NCBI GenBank assembly: GCA_002633025.1
Contig: NMRB01000003.1
Span: forward strand, 1,223,112-1,287,111
Direction of reading: 5' to 3'
Length of the DNA: 64,000 bases
From: Notospermus geniculatus
Lineage: Eukaryota; Nemertea; Pilidiophora; Heteronemertea; Lineidae
Position 1 is the stretch's first letter. The number at the start of each line of letters is the position of its first letter. The notes beneath the pieces were generated by a model that did no database searches, was not told the DNA's origin, and was given only the letters and a program-made list of their open reading frames with translations. Of this stretch, positions 36,023-49,160 are shown one piece after another. Both the position numbers and the translations under genes were made by a program.

Positions 36023-36903
36023 GCATGCGTATAGTAGATGCATGCAGCGCCGAAAGTTTTGGAGATGCTTGCATCTTGTGGAAGACACACTGAGACCTAT
36101 AATCAAGTCGGTTTTCGTTACTTGAAAGTAGATTCAGGTTGCATTTTCAAGTCTTGGCTAATCAAAGAAGGAAAACAAGAACTGATCATGTGCGAAACCA
36201 AGAGAGTTACCTCAACGAACTCAAAACCAGTACAAACTTATTTACCATCAAAATGTGCCGCACCGAGTCAAACGCTTCTTTACAAACAATTACATCTTTA
36301 CCTTAATTACTTGTACAAATAAGCAATTAAGGATCTTACAACTGGTAAGAGAAAACTCCACTCACAAAATTAACCTACCTTGCAAAGTGTCAGAATCCAA
36401 ATGTATTCCTAGACTTTAAACTTTAGGTATCCTTGTTCCAAGTGGAAAATTTGTACAAACACACTATAGAGCCGTTCATAAGTCACTAATTCCCGAATCA
36501 TTCGACACCATGTCAAAGGTGAAGGCGATCCTACCTTAATTCATTCAACTCCATTCTAAACAACTTCCACACACATCACATCCCTGTTGTACGAAATGAG
36601 TAAGAGAACTGCTGACATTAGAACAGGTTCACCTTGTTACGAAAGGGGAAATCTAATTCTGGCCTCCCAGTATCTTCATCAATTTGTAATCCTTAGGCTA
36701 GGTTGACATCACTCGGCCTGAAGGGAACCCCCCGCCAACGCTGCTGCAGACGATAGAGTGAATAGTACACGGTATCGTCTGCTCCAAGCAACGCACCAAA
36801 CAGTGCTGCTCATTTATTTGCTGCGGGACAGTTCCGCGCGTTGTTTCCTGAGTGATAGCTAGATGGAGAACAGCTGCAGTGTTGGCAGGAGTGATGCAGC
36901 GTN
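36023..36903 (+). repeat. 881-bp tandem duplication, copy 1 (empty site)
   Basis: From GCATGCGTATAGTAGATGCA to the N at 36903 this is almost identical to 36904-38225. At CTTGGCTAATCAAAG it keeps the uninterrupted target that is filled by a transposon in copy 2. The single N at the junction raises the possibility that the copies are two alleles joined by the assembler. Confidence 0.9.
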
Positions 36904-38225
36904 GCATGCGTATAGTAGATGCATGCAGCGCCGAAAGTTTTGGAGATGCTTGCATCTTGTGGAAGACACACTGAGACCTATAATCAAGTCGGTTTTTGTT
37001 ACTTGAAAGTAGATTCAGGTTGCATTTTCAAATCTTGGCTAAGGCCACACTTTTTTTATTCTTTGGTTTACGGGCCCGCCGACGTGGCAAAATGCCATTC
37101 CGAAAAAAAAATAAAATTGGGAAAATCAGTTACTTTTATTGCCTCCGAACTTCAAATGAAGTCTTCTAAGAAAAAAACAAATAAATGGAGTTGTTTTTAT
37201 TCCCGCCGACCTTGATTTCAGCTGTCACGACTGCTAAAATAAATAAAACCAACTGACGTACGCCTATTTCCTGGCAGCGACGGCGGAAAGAAGCAGAAAA
37301 GAGGCATTTGTCAAGAATTTGTTGGTTTTTTATTTCCTCCGAGTTGTCTTACTTGTCATTCAAAAGGTGAAAATGAAAAAACTGAACTGAACCAAAGTTT
37401 TTTTTTATTTTTATTCCGTCCTCCGTACCTGGGCTCAAAATCTTTGTGCCCGTAAACCAAAGAATATAATAACCGTGGCCTAATCAAAGAAGGAAAACAA
37501 GAACTGATCATGTGCGAAACCAAGAGCGTTGCCTCAACGAACTCAAAACCAGTACAAACTTATTTACCATCAAAATGTGCCGCACCGAGTTAAACGCTTT
37601 TTTTACAAACAATTACATCTTTACCTTAATTACTTGTACAAATAAGCAATTAAGGATCTTACAACTGGTAAGAGAAAACCCCACTCACAAAATTAACTTA
37701 CCTTGCAAAGTGTTAGAATCCAAATGTATTCCTAGACTTTAAACTTTAGGTATCCTTGTTCCAAGTGGAAAATTTGTACAAACACACTATAGAGCCGTTC
37801 ATAAGTCACTAATTCCCGAATCATTCGACACCATGTCAAAGGTGAAGGCGATCCTACCTTAATTCATTCAACTCCATTCTAAACAACTTCCACACACATC
37901 ACATCCCTCTTGTACGAAATGAGTAAGAGAACTGCTGACATTAGAACAGGTTCACCTTGTTACGAAAGGGGAAATCTAATTCTGGCCTCCCAGTATCTTC
38001 ATCAATTTGTAATCCTTAGGCTAGATTGACATCACTCGGCCTGAAGGGAACCCCCCGCCAACGCTGCTGCAGACGATAGAGTGAATAGTACACGGTATCG
38101 TCTGCTCCAAGCAACGCACCAAACAGTGCTGCTCATTTATTTGCTGCGGGACAGTTGAGCGCGTTGTTTCCTGAGTGATAGCTAGATGGAGAACAGCTGC
38201 AGTGTTGGCAGGAGTGATGCAGCGT
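36904..38225 (+). repeat. tandem duplication, copy 2 (filled site)
   Basis: Colinear with copy 1 apart from the insertion at 37043-37480. Length 1322 equals 881 + 438 + 3 exactly, which confirms a 3-base target duplication and otherwise balanced indels. Identity by eye is about 98%. Confidence 0.9.
37043..37480. mobile_element. 438-bp non-autonomous transposon with TAA duplication
   Basis: Left end GGCCACACTTTTTTTATTCT, right end in reverse complement GGCCACGGTTATTATATTCT; both then run into TTGGTTTACGGGC. TAA is duplicated exactly on both sides (37040-37042 and 37481-37483), and copy 1 of the host repeat shows the single TAA of the empty site. A 3-bp TAA duplication points to PIF/Harbinger. 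The interior is A/T-tract rich and non-coding. Confidence 0.93.
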
Positions 38226-40529
38226 GGCTTGAGCTTATCGCCGAGAGCCTTGAACCGGAGTAGTCACCTCGATTATCTCTCGGTGCAGCCTCACTGCGCA
38301 TCCCTTCAATGCAAATGCACTTCGTGCACGCATTTTCTGCGGACAGGGTGACACATGCAATGCGACGAAGCGTTCAGTTGGATGATGCAACGGAGAGAAA
38401 ATGAAAGAATTCATTTGGCCCATGACAGAATTAATTTTCTAACAGTCTCTGTTGATACGATGGAGTTGATTACGAGATTGATGGCAGTGAGACACGAAAG
38501 AAGAAGAATGCCCACTGCTGATGGGGTCGATGCCGATAAGTCTGTGTTATCAAAATGATACATGTAAGTACATGTGTAGGCCTAGGCCTCTGCAAAATTG
38601 TAAATGGCTTCTTCTTACATTCTGAATCCAATCATTGATTGTTGAACTATGGTCACCCCATGAAATGATCACAACTTTTCACGAGCTCATTCGTGGCTGG
38701 TGTATGGTTGAAAACTACCCAGAAATCGTCCTTGGCTAGGATTATGTGAGCGCAATTTTCCGAGTTTGATTTCCGGGTCGACGAAATAATTTCGTAGAAG
38801 CGATCGGATCGCCATCCCCAAAGAGCACTATCGCCCTGTCCTATAGATCTGCCGAAGTGGAACTTTAAATTGACTAGAACTCAGTGATCCACTTTGACAG
38901 GACGTCAATAATGCTGATGGTTTTTTGTTTGTCAATTTCATTCTTCTGAGAACATGTCAGGAACGGATAGAGTACAGTTATTTTCTCCTCTTTCTGCTAA
39001 GAAGTATCGCGGTCCATTTAGCAGAGAGGAAATCTCGGAGATATGCAGTTAAAAATGCGTATTGGATTTTATCTGTCCGGAAAACTGTCAGGGGAAGGAG
39101 CAGCAGTAATTTATTTTGATGTTATATTTAGGCATGAACATCAGTAGCAAGCGACAAGACGCTGACATGAAGAAAAAGGAAGTAATTCCAGCAAGGCCAC
39201 GATGACATACAGAAGAAAGACTTTACCAGAGCAACCTGCATAACGTTCTGATGAAGTTGAAACACTTCTAGATGAGTGAGTGAAGGGATTTTCGACTCAA
39301 CATGACAGGAGCGACAGAATCGGCTCCCATGGATGAAATGCACTGACTACGCCCTGTACACAGGTGCCTTCCTACAAGAAAGGGTGAGCAATCCCGTAAA
39401 AGGGTAGAAGCAGTGAGCGAGGAGTAGAAATCTCAAGCCGGAAACCACTTATTTATGAGTCACCTGCTCGTAGTGTCAGTGGTCATTACACAATGAATGG
39501 AAAGATGCGCTAAAAGCACGTCTCCGCTCTCAACTTATATCTGGTAATTAAATCCACTTTTTCAATTCGTGATTAAATTATATCTCCGGGCTAGATTTAT
39601 TTAGAATTATTGAAATTGAAAACTCCTGATGAATATGAAGAAGCTCTTTCTAAGTGCACTTGCCGACATTTGCAAACAGTGTGGATGGAAAAATTGAGAT
39701 GCATTGCTTTTTCGCACCGCCAATTATAATGAAGTCACAGTGAAGAAGCATTTGATGTCACTGGTGTTGTTTCATCTGTGTCGATGACTGGGCGCCTGTT
39801 TACTGCCCTCTGAAGTAACATTAATGTTTGATACTTCAAGATAACATCCATCACTTTATACAAACGAACTCTGACATAACATTTGATCATTAATTCCATG
39901 TTTAGTACAAACTGATGACCGCCGCCGCCAATTCACCATTTTCATGAAAATCCGACCTCGTGGGAGGGGTAATTAATAAGCAATTAAGCTCAAGTAAGTA
40001 ATGATTCCTGACCCTCTGTTAATCGAGTTCGCGGCGCGATCGAGTTGTCTAACCAGGCTATTGCTCATCTGTGGGATGATTCTTTGGTTGGAACTTCCAA
40101 GGACGTCGTGGTCAGGAAATTCTAATTAAACAAGATGACATTGTACCTACAGCAATGGTGACTTCTCAGGAAGATGTGATACGGTATAAGTTTCGTTCTC
40201 TCTACTCTTATGTATTAACCACCTACCCTGTCGTCTCATGCGATGAGTTGCTCGCGTGCCTGTTGATTAGTACTCAAAACAAATCTATCACTGCATCTTG
40301 GACATTAATGAGGAGTTCACCTTCAGAGATACCAAGCATTGCTTGCACTTGTTCCTACCGGAGCTACCACTGCGATGGTATTTCAAACCTGCAGCCTGGT
40401 AAACAGAAGATAACTAGTTCGAGTGTGGAGGCAATGGACACGCTTTCATAATCCAACTCACCTCCATTGCGAAAAATGATCGTTTTTGTGTGTTGGTACA
40501 AACACCAAATATTTCTGAACGAATTGCCA
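38226..40529. other. gene-free stretch
   Basis: No supportable gene. A frame at 40155-40451 (98 codons) is not recognisable. Confidence 0.45.
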
Positions 40530-40701
40530 GTGTAACGTTTTTCAGTGTGGCCGTTTTTCTGTGTGATTCCCATTGTTCGGAACACACTGGGAAACGAACT
40601 CGCTGTTTCTCTGTGCGTCGCCCTTTGTCCAGTCGCCGCTTATTCCGTCAATCTATTGTATTGTCACACTGGCTCACAGGCCTCACTGAAAAACGTTACA
40701 C
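40530..40701. mobile_element. 172-bp element with 18-bp perfect inverted repeats
   Basis: GTGTAACGTTTTTCAGTG (40530-40547) and its exact reverse complement (40684-40701); GCC lies just outside with one mismatch. The interior is not palindromic. No target duplication is obvious. A small DNA transposon is the likely explanation. Confidence 0.55.
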
Positions 40702-43700
40702 CGGCCTGTCGCACAGGACATGTTAAATACTGCACCATTTATGTTGCTTGCTCTAACCGCAATCAACCACCAGCCTGCAGCGTTGACACAAGGATGCACC
40801 AGCATCTGAGAAACGTCAATAACATGCTCTTTGACTTAATGATGTTATGCCCCTTCAGCTCATCTTAAGTGGTCATTGAATAGACACTGTTATATTCGAT
40901 TATCAATCTGCCCTTTTATCAATTGGGAACCTTTGCTGAGCGTAACAGCTTCAAGGCTGTTTGACACCTTTCTGCTACTGTTGCAAATTACCTTTTTGTG
41001 TCCGAACTCAAAGCTTGAGTGAAAAAAGCCGGGGCTTTGAGAGTTAGCATCTATCAGCTTGCTTCCTGTTGCTCAGCGTATCTTAAATTTTGTAGTGTGC
41101 ACTGCAGATCCAAAGCAATGCACTCACTGCACTGGCGAATACTTCCAGAGAGAGAGGAATATCCCAGGTGTAAATGACGTCACGGGATAGATCACTAAAC
41201 AGCCCACTGATTGGCTGTTTCTTTGGTGAAAATTTCATTTCGTCACTCCTCGCTCCTTCGATTCTCATAAGCAGTGACATAAGTAATATGAAATCTCGCA
41301 TTGGGAAATTATGGATCATTTATCACGAATGACATTTGCTCAACAAGCGATATCGAACCAAATGAATTATGTGTGAAATACAAACGAGTTGAACGCTATA
41401 CTCCGACTCTGCAGCGCATCGAAGCATCGCTAGGATCATGGTGAACATTAATAAAAAGTACTTTTTCCTTGTAATCTGAGCAAGGGGTGATATCATGAAA
41501 GCTTCCCATAACAGCAGCGAAGCTCTGTACTGATATGGCGAAAAGGAAGGCATCCGGATGTTGTGTTTCTTTGAAAGCAAGATGTATGGCAGAGTTGAAA
41601 TCAGCATACATTGTATCTCAAGAAATCTTGGATATGTCAGTCACAGCATTAGGCTAGTTTGGGTCCGAGGCATACAACCAGCCTCAGCCGCAATGTTCCT
41701 CATTACTCGCTACTCCGCTTCCATGGGCAAACTGATGGACCGTATTCAAAAGCCTGCTTCTGAGTCTCGATACAGCCCAGCTTCACGACCCTCGTTCAAC
41801 AGTGTTGAGATATAACAGACCCAACCCAAAAGAACACCGACACGGTCCCTAATATCGGTGGGGCGTATTTAATGCAGCGACCGATCGATCAAACGAAACT
41901 TTCAATCCTCAATATCACTTAGAGGATCTGATGATAAAATCTAGTATGTCAGAAGGAAGTCGGTATCACTGGTGACTCAGCCCGTGCATCCATTTCCTCT
42001 TTTATGTAAGATTAATACTTTCTGCTGCTTCTAACGGAATTGCAGTAAGTGCAAAGCAGGACAAAATGGTAGTAGGTTGTAAAACGTACAAGTCTTCGCA
42101 TCCGGGACGCTACAAGTCCCGTGTTCGCCAATCTCAGCCACTGGGTACTTTATCATTTCTGATTTGTTAGTACGCCGGGCAGGGCATTCCAAAAGCATGT
42201 TCTCGAGATAAGGGCTTTGCCCTTGCCTCGCCCTTCCCACGTTGTGATGTTCTCAGGGAGCGGTTTGATCTCTCATCTCTCGAACAGACACACCAGGGTG
42301 TGGACTTATAAAAAGAAGCCTATGATGTAGGCATAATTCAACATAACGATTAGTAATCAAGTCAAAGAAGGAAACAAACGACGGTTTATCATCTGCTAAA
42401 ACATCCTTTATCTCTTTTTCCATCGAGGAGAAGAACAGATCAAGAGGACCTTTGTAATGGACCTGGATTACTGTTTGATGAGTCGAAGTGTTTCTATAGT
42501 CTCATCAAAGTTACAGGATTTACACTTTTAAGCTGTGAGTTGAAAGGCGGAATGAGCGGATGAGCAACTTTTTGAATAAAACTACGGCGATTAAGCAACA
42601 ACGTTTGTTGAAGAACACAGGGTAGAGCCGTGGATGAAAGTAGATATCTTGCAGTATTAGGGCTCATATCAGAGATTATCTAATTGTACGTCAACAGAGA
42701 TTGCCACGAGAGACTTTTTTGTCATTCAAAAGCCCCGAACTACGGAATCGTGCATTTGCCCATTAACTACTATGAATCAGGTTCCAAAAATCGCTCGTTG
42801 CACGAGCAACGATCTTTCTCGTCGTTCAGAGAACGCCAGGAAACGCTACGATGAGTGCACTCGCAAGGCCAGAATAAAGATGTCCATGCATCTTATACCT
42901 AATATTTTGACTGGACTATTAGAAAGAATGAAGTTCAAGAATTTCAGCAACCCTGATCCAGAATGTGGCCTGATGGAAGTCAATCTCGGAGCACTAGGCC
43001 ACATTGACAGCTCTTCAACAAAAACCTTTCTCGATGATTTCTCATTTTCAAGTTTGGAACCACTGTTGTTCTTTCCCGCTCACCGATTTTACAACTCGGT
43101 GTTTAGCTTTTATAATCCCATACCTTTGTAGTGTCGACACAACCTTTGATAAGAACAGCTTCCGATGCTGGATATCACATGACTCACCGAACTTTGGGTA
43201 CGCACGCGCAGAATATGGCTAGTCCGCACCAAATGCGAACACAACTTTCAATGTTCGCTGGTTACCATGAACGACTCTTTGATGTTTCCGTATCATATTC
43301 TGTTATCGAACATACTGTTTTTCCCTGGAAGAAGTTGCCTTCTGGAAGGCTAGATATTTCAATCCCGCATGAATCATCAGATTTGCTGACAAACAAAAGC
43401 AATTTCTTTAATGTGGTATTTGTGACTGCGTTACCTCCCTCGCCATTACTTAGTATGTGATTGGATGAGATGGTGAACGCGTCAATACGGAAGAATTTCT
43501 AAGGGAGTGATTGTAGGCTAATTTGACTGCCATTTCGTTTGTACGACACTTGAAGAGACTTATTATGACTGCTTTCCGATAAAGAATGCAAACACAAGAC
43601 GATGTGTTGGACAGGAAAGTAACTAACAAATGAACCCTGTCACCTTTTCAGGATGTGGTGACAGGCTGCTACGTTAAGGAAGCCACCTTCCACAAAGTTG

Positions 43701-43758
43701 AAAGAAGACGTCACAGAATGAATGATCCTACAGCATGCTTTGCTTCAACCCGCTTTAT
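40702..43758. other. gene-free stretch
   Basis: No supportable gene. A 119-codon frame (42772-43131) and a 109-codon frame (43131-43460) have no recognised domain. Confidence 0.45.
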
Positions 43759-43870
43759 CATCCTGAAACATCAGGGGTTCTTTGTGCTCGTTCCCTTCGT
43801 CACCGCACACAAACGGTGTGTGTGGTGACGAAGGGAGCCAGCGCTAAGAACCCCTGATGTTCTCAGGATG
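43759..43870. mobile_element. 112-bp hairpin MITE with 8-bp target duplication
   Basis: CATCCTGAAACATCAGGGGT on the left pairs with the reverse complement CATCCTGAGAACATCAGGGG on the right. The arms continue through TCCCTTCGTCACC. CGCTTTAT is repeated exactly on both sides (43751-43758 and 43871-43878). An 8-bp duplication is the hallmark of hAT (also P and Merlin) transposons. Non-coding. Confidence 0.88.
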
Positions 43871-43878
43871 CGCTTTAT

Positions 43879-45208
43879 AGGCGAAGAGTTTAGCTACAGA
43901 GATGCTTGCAATGGGATCTATACGGGACGGTAGAAACGAAATCCAAGACAGAATAACACACTAGGGCAAACGATATTCGCTCAATGGGCCAACATCATCC
44001 AGGAACACCCTGGTGTTCTGATTCATCTCCACACAATGCCATACTCTGACCCACAAACTAGCTATCCGACGGAAGCTGGGCATGGCTAACATCACTTTCG
44101 GTCACTGTTAGAAAATGGTGGTCTACGAAAACCAGTCAGCGGCCAGCCCTCACGCATTGGAATACCAATGCCACACCCAATTCACAAAAAACTGGAACTG
44201 TCATCGCGATACCTGCATCTCCAACTGGCTTCTGTGAAGCTTTCTTCCCCTGTACGAGTCCGGTCAATGCCCATGAGACTGTTCGATTGGACTGGGAGAA
44301 AACCACTTAACCAACGGTATCTCGAAAGCCGACTGCCGGTCTTTCATGTCGTTCATGAAATCTTACTTGTTACAATTGTTTACCAGCAGCTATATTGATT
44401 AAATGTCGAGATATGAGTTATGGGCAAGTTATTTATATTGGTGTCGAGGGCGAAGAGGCAATTGATCACGACGGACGAATCATGTCAGGGGAGACTCATG
44501 CCCTAAAATACAAGTTAGACCGCGGTTGATTTCATCGATAGGTGGGATTTTTAACCTCTTGAAAAACTTGTGCAGAGAAAGCGATCGCAGGGGTTGGGGT
44601 TGGGGTTGAAACCACGTTTGCCTACCAGCTGCCGAGCCTGGACTCGGCCCTAAACCAGTTTGATCGAGGATGAAAATAATAAAACATTCGGTGTAATTCA
44701 GACTTTCATCGTCACGGTCATAAAATACTAGTAATGGTATCACACTAGGAAGTCCTAATTAAAAGCAGGGTTTTAGTTTTATTGGACGGCCGCTGAACTC
44801 TATTTCACTTTCGAAGAATTCCGATCAGAGATAGCGATGATGGAATACTTGAACAAGCCATCCGGGACCACTTAGAGGATACGGCCGAATGATGCTGAAC
44901 ATGGCAGAAGAAGATACAGAGATCATAATCTATGCCCGATGGCCCACAAGTATGTATTTACTGGCCCTTTGAGATAAGCAATTGGCAACAAGTATACCCG
45001 AGGGGAATGAAGGTCAGAGCGGAGTGCAACATGGGTTTTGTGGGGAGATTTGAAGGTTGAAGGGTAGGACTTGCATGTAGTAAAGAAAGGTGTCGAATTC
45101 GATGCATTTTTTGAACAGCAACAATGAGAAGTTGTGTCCAACCCACCCTCATCGCTCCAACTGCCCCCGCCATCTTGGGTTTTACGGAGAGTTCGTGCGC
45201 GCGCACTC
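43879..45208. other. gene-free stretch with a TTGGGG-type run
   Basis: No supportable gene. GGGGTTGGGGTTGGGGTTG lies at 44590-44608: three G4 runs, one short of a classical quadruplex. Confidence 0.45.
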
Positions 45209-45217
45209 CTGGTAGGC

Positions 45218-46323
45218 GGCTTATTATACTTAACGAAATGACGAAATAAAGAAATAACGAAATGACGAAATGCCAATCTCGTCCCGAATTAGGCCGCCTC
45301 ACACGATGTATGCCATTGACCTACATATTGTTTTTCTGTACTGACGGGACAAGGTTGCATTTTCCTGTGATATTCACCTTGTCGGGAGCATTCATTTCAT
45401 AGGGCATACATGTATGCATTTCATAGGGCATATAAACTCCTCTTCTTTCAAGGGTCATTGGGTGACCTTTGTCATAAAATGCATCCACTTATGACTGCTG
45501 TCACCTAAACTTCGAGGTACGAGGAACTTCAGACACCGTTGTTGTCGGTTTACATGTGCCATATCCCACTATCACAAGTACTGTCAACTTGCTAGATTAA
45601 TTACACTGACTGATCAGGAGTACAAACAGATGTTTATGATAGGCCTAAAACATGTAACCAGGCAGGCAGTTGTCCACTATGCAATAGAGGAAACTGTGGG
45701 CCAGTTTGTGTGAGTCATTGGGGGGGGGNNNNNNNNTAGACATTATGTACACTCATGCAAAAAGTGCAAGCACTTATTTCACTATAGATCTAAGAAAATT
45801 CCATAAGATTATTGACAAAGTATTTTTGGTTACAGAACCTCAGGATTTCAATATTTTTAGTGATATTCTCATTACCGTGCTTTCTGAACGAACCTGAGCT
45901 CACCAACTTACATGTATCATCCATTTCATTCTCAAAATTATAATATCGCCCTTTAATATAAATGCAATCATATAAACATACCAAAGAGGCTTTATACATG
46001 AAGGAAAACAGAAGACATGGCAGACAAGACACTGACGAATTTATCGCCTGCTAAAATACGTCACCTCCTAGGATGGAACAATTGTGCTATGGAGGCTGAG
46101 GCGGCTGACCTCCAAAGATTATGGTTTATGGATTGTTTGTCTTCCTGCTAGGTAGGCCTAATTTAGTTTGACAACTGACATGTGTCACAGTACACTCACT
46201 GATTTCGCCTGTAGCAAAGTAATACACTCATGCTGGGCTCAAGTGAAATGATATCTCCCTAGGTCAATACGTACATTTCGTTATTTCGTTGTCATTTCGT
46301 TATTTCGTTAAGTATCATAAGCC
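45218..46323. mobile_element. 1.1-kb transposon-like element with 9-bp target duplication
   Basis: Left end GGCTTATTATACTTAACGAA; right end in reverse complement GGCTTATGATACTTAACGAA. Both continue inward as degenerate repeats of ACGAAAT/GACGAAAT. CTGGTAGGC occurs directly outside both ends (45209-45217 and 46324-46332). The interior has an 8-N gap (45729-45736) after a run of nine G's and no recognisable transposase, so it is non-autonomous. A 9-bp duplication suggests a Mutator-like or Merlin-like origin, which is an inference. Confidence 0.8.
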
Positions 46324-46332
46324 CTGGTAGGC

Positions 46333-49157
46333 CACCCAAAACAAGTGATTGGTCCAATGCGAATTTGCCGACCAGCTAGTCTTCTGCGTGCAAGAAGATG
46401 GCAGAGGGCCACCGTAACGATGAATAACCTTTGTTCTTGGTGAGCTGTATAGTTCGTCTCCCTGACCCAACAACGAACCCACTTACTGAATACATCTAAT
46501 CAAACTCTTCATAAAGTTGAAGAAGATAAACATGATAAATGTTATGTATATCTGTCAGTTCACATCACATTCGGCTAACGACTTGGGAGGAATTAGATTT
46601 AAGAGCAAGCGTAGAGCCTCCAGTGTTAATTAGTCAGGGTCTGTCGTTAGCAGTGACAAGTACAAACCAATAACATATCCCTCTAGATTTAGTTCATTCC
46701 CCGATTCTGATTCTGATGAAGGACATGACAAACTACGAGATAATTACTGAATCATGGAAGAAGAGCTCAGAACGTGCTGAAAGTGGACGCCAGAGAAAGT
46801 TGGTTTCCCAGTCTTGACCGGTATGGCTTGGTTATCAACACCAGTTAAGTCATTTACCATTGTCGCTAAGCTTGTTTGCTCACCTCAGTTTAAAAGCGTA
46901 GAGCTATGCAGCAGGAATGTCTATGGAAGTCGAACACTTGAAATGAGAACTCAGAGTAAAAGTGAATTCCTTTCAGGTTTAGTCATTTACCAGCGAATGG
47001 CCAGGTTTGAAATTAAAATCTGAGCAACACCTTCCTTCAAATGATGCTTATCAAAAGATACGCTCCTTCTTCTGGGAAGAATTCTTCACGGGGATTGCCT
47101 GATATGAACCTCTTCTAAGCATTAGCAGCAGGGAAGGCCAGTTCCTTCAAATCAATGGTTCAAATTTACCACTTCTAATAGCAATGCATTAAAAGCTATA
47201 AACAAACCAGACAAACAAACATCAGAAAACAAACAGAGATATCATGGCGGATATCAGATCGTGCAGGTGCTAGATGGTTTTTCTGGTTCTTAACCTGACT
47301 TGTCCTGGAATCCGAAGGAGAGAGAAATGTTAGATGGATGCCTTGGTAAATGAACAGTGTGTTCTGTTGGCTCTCATTTGAACTACGAGAGTGTTCAATC
47401 AGGGGAACCACCTCCCGGAACATCAGTGCATATTGCTGTTCGTGGGAGGTGAAGAGTGCTCCTCTACTTCGAGGCCCTGCATGCACATCAAGCTTTGCCT
47501 AATGTCAGTACGCAATAGGACTTGGCCGGGTATTCGGGTTTGGGGAGACGAGACGTGTGTCGAGCGAGTAGGTTGTGCATGTTTGTGTCCTGCTTATTGA
47601 AGCTAAAATGTGAATAAATCGACGTCCTCGTTCGTTCATTGCAGTCCCTCAAGCTAGGAATCCACCATTGAAGCTGATTTTGCGTTGTGACTTGCTTTGC
47701 ATCTGGGCATTCGATCCCGTTGTGGACTCGCTAGATGTGATTTCCACCAATGGCGAAGATGTGGTCAATTTCAGTCGGCAATCGGTCAGCGACTGGTATC
47801 AGTTCCTTGCGATCGTATTCAATCGCAGGTAGCAGGTTGCAAAGCAAGTCGCAACGCAGAAAACCAGCAGTGTATTCATAGCTTTACCAGCAACATGCAG
47901 TAACCCCATCTTGCTTTGACCACATTTATCGAAATCCGCCTTCAAAGGAAAGAAATTTGGAAATTTTGTAAACGTATTCTTACCGTATCTAAGGCGAAGA
48001 ATATCCAAAAATGCGAGGATAGTAAAATCACTAGTTTTCTGGATTTCAGAGCATGTATCCAGGTTTAGTGTATCATCGATTATCGAACCAGTTTGATCTG
48101 CTATAGGCCTAGTTCAAAAGACTCTGCGCATGTCGTTGTATCATACCTATACCCCCAGGTACCCTTTGAAAATATTGGAAATACACCTCGTCTCAGCATA
48201 GGTTTACTTATTTATTATTAATGACAATACTTTGTTTACTGAATTAATATAGAACTGTAAGGCATCCACGTGTGTACTTATGGATTGTGTGCTATTTATA
48301 TGTTAGCGGGCCTTTGATGGCTAATGGGTCGCGAGTATTTTGCATTAGTGAATCAATGGATGAGACTGGATTTACACTCATTTGTACAGGGAAAATAAGA
48401 CTTTTTAATTTTTTGCGCATAAATGCTGTTAAGTAAACAAAATCCTTTGAAATGTATCGCCTGATGATATTTAGGCCTACGATGTGCAGAACAAAGGAAG
48501 CAGCGTTCATAGGCAATATGCCTTCTGTTGTATCCCTACATGTATATTCTTACTTCAAAGATGTATATCTGATGGATTCATAATAAATATGTTTAAATGA
48601 AAGGCCTACGATGTGCAGAACAAAAGGTAATCCAGAAGAGAGAAGAGAATTAACCTGAAGATCGTACCAACGTACGAGGTATTCGAAGGCTAGCAACCAA
48701 CAGATCTTCACAGTCTCCGGTTGCTGAAGAGAAAGCCGGAGAAAGAGCCTGGGAAGATTCGCTATCGCCATCTAGAAAATAGCCGCGGAACCAAAGGCTT
48801 CCAACCATCTCTCTCTGTCTGAGGGAATTTGCTGCCGTGAGAATGAAGGTAATACCCAAGAGGAAGAGGAAAAGAAATGGACCTCTCCGACTATCATTTT
48901 ATCAAGTTTTGTACCAGTTAATCATTGGTTGCCAACATTTGTAAGAGGGCTGCTACGTATCATTTTGGCGTTTTTGGCAGTTTCCTCTGTGCCAACAGCA
49001 GTCAAGAGTTATGTGACTGTTCGGCGCATGTGTTTGCATGCTTTCCTTTGACTTGGCCCATCAAAACTCACTGACGAATCTAAGAGACTCCTGTGAGTGT
49101 TTGACCTTCATTCAGATGCGCACGCACAGTTTTCTCCTACCAAGACCAAAAGATCAC
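46333..49157. other. gene-free stretch
   Basis: No supportable gene. The 20-mer GGCCTACGATGTGCAGAACA is present twice, at about 48474 and 48602, on the same strand. Confidence 0.45.
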
Positions 49158-49160
49158 TAA

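Noticed and set aside
44590-44608. Telomere-like or G-quadruplex repeat (GGGGTT x3)
   Set aside because: Only three units; too short for a telomeric tract and one run short of a classical quadruplex.
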